From Thermodesulfovibrionales bacterium (GTDB lineage: Bacteria; Nitrospirota; Thermodesulfovibrionia; Thermodesulfovibrionales; UBA1546), in contig CAKKPR010000147.1 in the NCBI GenBank assembly GCA_919901705.1, positions 1 through 6,114 on the forward strand: DNA of 6,114 bases, given 5' to 3'. The notes beneath the pieces are model-generated. The model saw only the letters and a program-made list of their open reading frames with translations. It did not search any database and was not told the DNA's origin. Positions within the stretch are counted from its first letter, which is position 1. Each line of letters opens with the position of its first letter. Below are positions 3,724 through 6,114 of the stretch, piece after piece. The position numbers and the translations under genes are program-made.

Positions 3724-5814
3724 CTACTCTTTTGCTGCCTTTTCTCTCAGTGCATCTTTTCTGCTTAAACGTATCTTGCCGGTCCTGTCCATCTCAATTA
3801 CTTTGACAAGGACTTCCTCTCCCTCTGTAAGCACATCTGTAACCTTTGCTATTCTCTTCTCATCTATCTGGGATATATGAAGAAGGCCTTCGGTGCCGGG
3901 CATTATCTCTACAAATGCTCCAAAATCGACAATGCGCTTCACCGTTCCAAGATAAATCCTGCCGACTTCCGCCTCTGCAATGATTCCGTTTATTATCTCT
4001 ATTGCCTTCTGGGCTGATGTTTCATCAGTAGATGCAATGTTTATCACTCCTGCATCATCAATGTTTATCTTAACCCCTGTCTGCTCTATTATTCCCCTTA
4101 TAACCTTGCCGCCTGTTCCTATGACATCCCTTATCTTTTCCTGTTTAATCTGCATTGTATATATTCGCGGTGCGTACGGAGACAAATTTTCCCTCGGTGA
4201 TGTAATCACCTCTTTTATCTTATTAAGGATGAAAAGCCTTCCCTGTCTTGCCTGTTCAAGCGCCTTCTCCATAATAGCAGCGTTTATACCGCCTGTCTTT
4301 ACATCAAGCTGGAATGCTGTCACACCCTTCTCTGTTCCTGTAACCTTAAAATCCATGTCGCCGAGATGGTCTTCCAACCCAAGTATATCTGTAAGAACAA
4401 TATTCTTGTCGCCTTCCTGTATCAATCCCATCGCAATACCCGCTACAGGAGACTTTATCGGCACCCCTGCATCCATAAGCGCCAGTGTTCCGCCGCATAC
4501 GGTTGCCATTGAAGACGAGCCATTGGATTCGAGTATGTCCGAGACAATCCTGATAGTGTAAGGGAACGCCTCTTTAGGCGGAATTACAGCCCTTAAGGCC
4601 CTTTCAGCAAGCGCTCCATGCCCAATCTCGCGCCTTCCCGGAGAGCGCAGAGGTTTGACCTCTCCAACGCTGAACGGCGGGAAATTATAATGAAGCATAA
4701 ATGACTTATGGCTTTCTCCATCGAGCGAGTCTATCCTCTGTTCATCATCCGAAGTGCCGAGGGTTACTACGGCAAGCGCCTGTGTCTCGCCCCTTACGAA
4801 AAGCGCTGAGCCATGAGTCCTCGGCAGTATCCCTACCCTTGAGGTTATATGCCTTATCTCATCAGGTTTTCTGCCGTCAGCCCTGATTCCTTCCTCTATA
4901 ATCATCCTTCTAACAAGGTTCTTTTCAAGTTCAAAAAATGCATCAGCTATTTCCTTGGTCATATCCTTCTCGGGTGTATTAAAATGCTTGATTGTTTCAG
5001 CCAGTATAATATCAAGCACCTCCTGTCTCCTCTGTTTGCCCGGGATCTTGACCGCGTCTTTCATTTTTCCAAGGACATGCGCCTCTACATTCTTTCTGAG
5101 TTCCTCATCAAATACAGGCGGGGTTAACGTGCGTTTTGCCCTGCCGACCTTTTCCCTCAGGTCTTTCTGCACTGCAATAATACGCTTTATCTCTGCATGT
5201 GCATAATCTATAGCCTTAAGGAGTGTCTCCTCCTGAACTTCCATTGCCTCGCCTTCCACCATAAGAACAGAACTTTCTGTCCCGGCAACAACAAGGTTTA
5301 TATCAACACTTCCTGCCTCATACAGGTCTGGATTAACAATAAACTCTCCGTTAATCCTTCCCACCTTAACAGCTGCAATCGGCCCCTCAAACGGGATATC
5401 GGAAATCATCAGCGCAGCAGATATGCCGATTATTCCAAGGATGTCGGATACATTCTCGTCGCCGTATGAGAGAACCTGTACTATACCCTGTGTTTCACAA
5501 GAAAACCCTTTAGGAAAAAGCGGACGAATCGGGCGGTCTATCAGACGGGATGTCAGAACTTCCTTTTCAGTCGGCCTGCCTTCTCTCTTGAAAAATCCGC
5601 CGGGGATCTTGCCGGCAGAATAGGTCTTCTCCTGGTAATCAACTGTTAGCGGGAAAAAATCAAGGCCTTCCCTGGGCTTCTTTGCTGCAACTGCCGTAGC
5701 CAGTACAACTGTGTCTCCATACCTTACAACAACGGCTCCGTCTGACTGCTTTGCCATCTCGCCTGTCTCAATAATCAACCTCTTGCCTTTAATCTCAACT
5801 TCTACCGTAGTCAT
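3724..5814 (-). CDS. pnp: Polynucleotide phosphorylase (PNPase)
   Basis: This 696-residue exoribonuclease uses phosphate to degrade RNA from the 3' end, releasing nucleoside diphosphates, and acts as a trimer in the cytoplasm. The domains appear in the usual order. The first RNase PH-like domain (about 1-140) has the signature FFKREGRPTEKE at 74-85 and RLIDRPIRPLFP at 90-101. An all-helical linker follows (about 235-310). The second RNase PH domain (about 315-540) carries RTHGSALFVRGETQAL at 332-347 and the active-site block EDHLGDMDFK, in which D482, D488 and K490 match E. coli D486, D492 and K494. A KH domain (about 553-610) has its GTGG loop at 566-569, and an S1 domain (about 617-686) completes the protein. 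Length is normal for the family and no key residue is missing. It follows rpsO by 13 nt, the standard arrangement, and ends 10 nt before a strong hairpin. Confidence 0.98.
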   Translation of the reverse strand: MTTVEVEIKGKRLIIETGEMAKQSDGAVVVRYGDTVVLATAVAAKKPREGLDFFPLTVDYQEKTYSAGKIPGGFFKREGRPTEKEVLTSRLIDRPIRPLFPKGFSCETQGIVQVLSYGDENVSDILGIIGISAALMISDIPFEGPIAAVKVGRINGEFIVNPDLYEAGSVDINLVVAGTESSVLMVEGEAMEVQEETLLKAIDYAHAEIKRIIAVQKDLREKVGRAKRTLTPPVFDEELRKNVEAHVLGKMKDAVKIPGKQRRQEVLDIILAETIKHFNTPEKDMTKEIADAFFELEKNLVRRMIIEEGIRADGRKPDEIRHITSRVGILPRTHGSALFVRGETQALAVVTLGTSDDEQRIDSLDGESHKSFMLHYNFPPFSVGEVKPLRSPGRREIGHGALAERALRAVIPPKEAFPYTIRIVSDILESNGSSSMATVCGGTLALMDAGVPIKSPVAGIAMGLIQEGDKNIVLTDILGLEDHLGDMDFKVTGTEKGVTAFQLDVKTGGINAAIMEKALEQARQGRLFILNKIKEVITSPRENLSPYAPRIYTMQIKQEKIRDVIGTGGKVIRGIIEQTGVKINIDDAGVINIASTDETSAQKAIEIINGIIAEAEVGRIYLGTVKRIVDFGAFVEIMPGTEGLLHISQIDEKRIAKVTDVLTEGEEVLVKVIEMDRTGKIRLSRKDALREKAAKE

Positions 5815-5817
5815 TAA

Positions 5818-5827
5818 TCCTCTCTCT
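5818..5827 (-). promoter_or_regulatory. pnp ribosome-binding site in a GA repeat
   Basis: On the minus strand AGAGAGAGGA ends 3 nt before the pnp ATG. It consists of a short (AG)n run that also includes bases of the rpsO TAG stop codon (5828-5830). The tight spacing suggests that ribosomes finishing rpsO re-initiate on pnp. The core GAGG has only about 4 nt to the ATG, shorter than usual. Confidence 0.6.
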
Positions 5828-6097
5828 CTATTTTCTAAGTCCTAACCGCTCAATAACCTTTGCATAGCGTTCTTTGCTCGAGGCCTTGAGATAGTCAAGC
5901 AATTTCCTTCTCTGACTGACAAGTTTAAGAAGCCCGCGGCGTGAATGGTGGTCACCGCTATGGGCTCTAAAATGCTCTGTAAGATAATTTATCCTCTCAC
6001 TTAAAATAGCCAGCTGCACCTCTGGAGAGCCGGTATCTTTTTCGTGAACCTTAAAGCCGCTTATAATCGTACCTTTCTTTTCCTTGCTGAGAGGCAT
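5828..6097 (-). CDS. rpsO: 30S ribosomal protein S15
   Basis: The protein has 89 residues, the same length as E. coli S15, to which it aligns without gaps by eye. Diagnostic segments are DTGSPEVQ at 21-28, DHHSRRGLL at 49-57, QRRKLLDYLK at 62-71 and the ending IERLGLRK. S15 binds the three-way junction of 16S rRNA early in small-subunit assembly; the D-H-H-S segment contacts that RNA. It is the first gene of the visible operon, with pnp 13 nt downstream. In several bacteria S15 represses its own translation through a structured mRNA leader; here the leader lies mostly beyond the window edge, so no such structure can be judged. The ATG at 6097 is supported by the upstream ribosome-binding site and by the conserved length. 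Confidence 0.98.
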   Translation of the reverse strand: MPLSKEKKGTIISGFKVHEKDTGSPEVQLAILSERINYLTEHFRAHSGDHHSRRGLLKLVSQRRKLLDYLKASSKERYAKVIERLGLRK

Positions 6098-6100
6098 TAA

Positions 6101-6110
6101 ATCACCACCT
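6101..6110 (-). promoter_or_regulatory. rpsO ribosome-binding site
   Basis: On the minus strand AGGTGGTGAT lies just upstream of the rpsO ATG. It differs at one position from the ideal anti-16S complement AGGAGGTGAT, with the GGTG core 5 nt from the start codon. A second purine string AGGAAGG begins at the window edge (6108-6114). The promoter and leader are outside the window. Confidence 0.7.
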
Positions 6111-6114
6111 TCCT

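Noticed and set aside
3980..4561. 193-codon plus-strand open frame inside pnp
   Set aside because: It is antisense to the KH and second RNase PH regions of an intact PNPase, has no ribosome-binding site and yields low-complexity Ser/Ile/Pro-rich protein. It is a shadow of pnp.

Overview
The window is bacterial. It joins a conserved housekeeping operon (right two thirds, all minus strand) to a small accessory region rich in toxin-antitoxin genes (left third). The operon order, read on the minus strand, is rpsO (ribosomal protein S15), pnp (polynucleotide phosphorylase), then an M16-family zinc peptidase. This order is widespread in Firmicutes, Deltaproteobacteria and Nitrospirota. The base composition is intermediate, and the PNPase and S15 sequences look like those of an anaerobic Nitrospirota or Deltaproteobacteria-type organism. 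That placement is an impression from the sequences, not a search result.

Layout by region. 1-126: AT-rich, no gene seen. 127-435 (+): a 102-residue two-helix membrane protein of unknown function. 436-666: non-coding, with a 10-bp tandem repeat, two copies of a dispersed 'GGGTCAGGT...CTTGA' repeat and a perfect 12-bp palindrome. 667-1312 (+): a PIN-domain nuclease followed 10 nt later by a 59-residue protein, probably a toxin-first toxin-antitoxin pair. 1331-1367: a third copy of the dispersed repeat, so near-identical direct repeats bracket this pair. 1444-2159 (-): a classical VapBC-type module, with a Phd/VapB-like antitoxin overlapping a VapC PIN toxin by 4 nt and its own well-formed promoter carrying a duplicated palindromic operator. 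2160-2327: that promoter plus a 9-bp inverted repeat. 2328-3575 (-): the M16 peptidase. 3576-3723: intergenic, with a 64-nt nested palindrome just after pnp and a short hairpin with a T-run facing the other way. 3724-5814 (-): pnp. 5828-6097 (-): rpsO, whose ribosome-binding site reaches the window edge. No gene-free stretch exceeds 300 bases.

How the parts work together. S15 and PNPase are normally co-transcribed and link translation with RNA turnover; the peptidase follows them in the same direction. The accessory side holds two PIN-domain ribonuclease modules transcribed towards each other, with one repeat copy and no obvious terminator between them. The boundary between conserved and accessory DNA appears to fall just after the peptidase stop, around 2220-2327. 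I found no CRISPR array, tRNA, rRNA or intact transposase.
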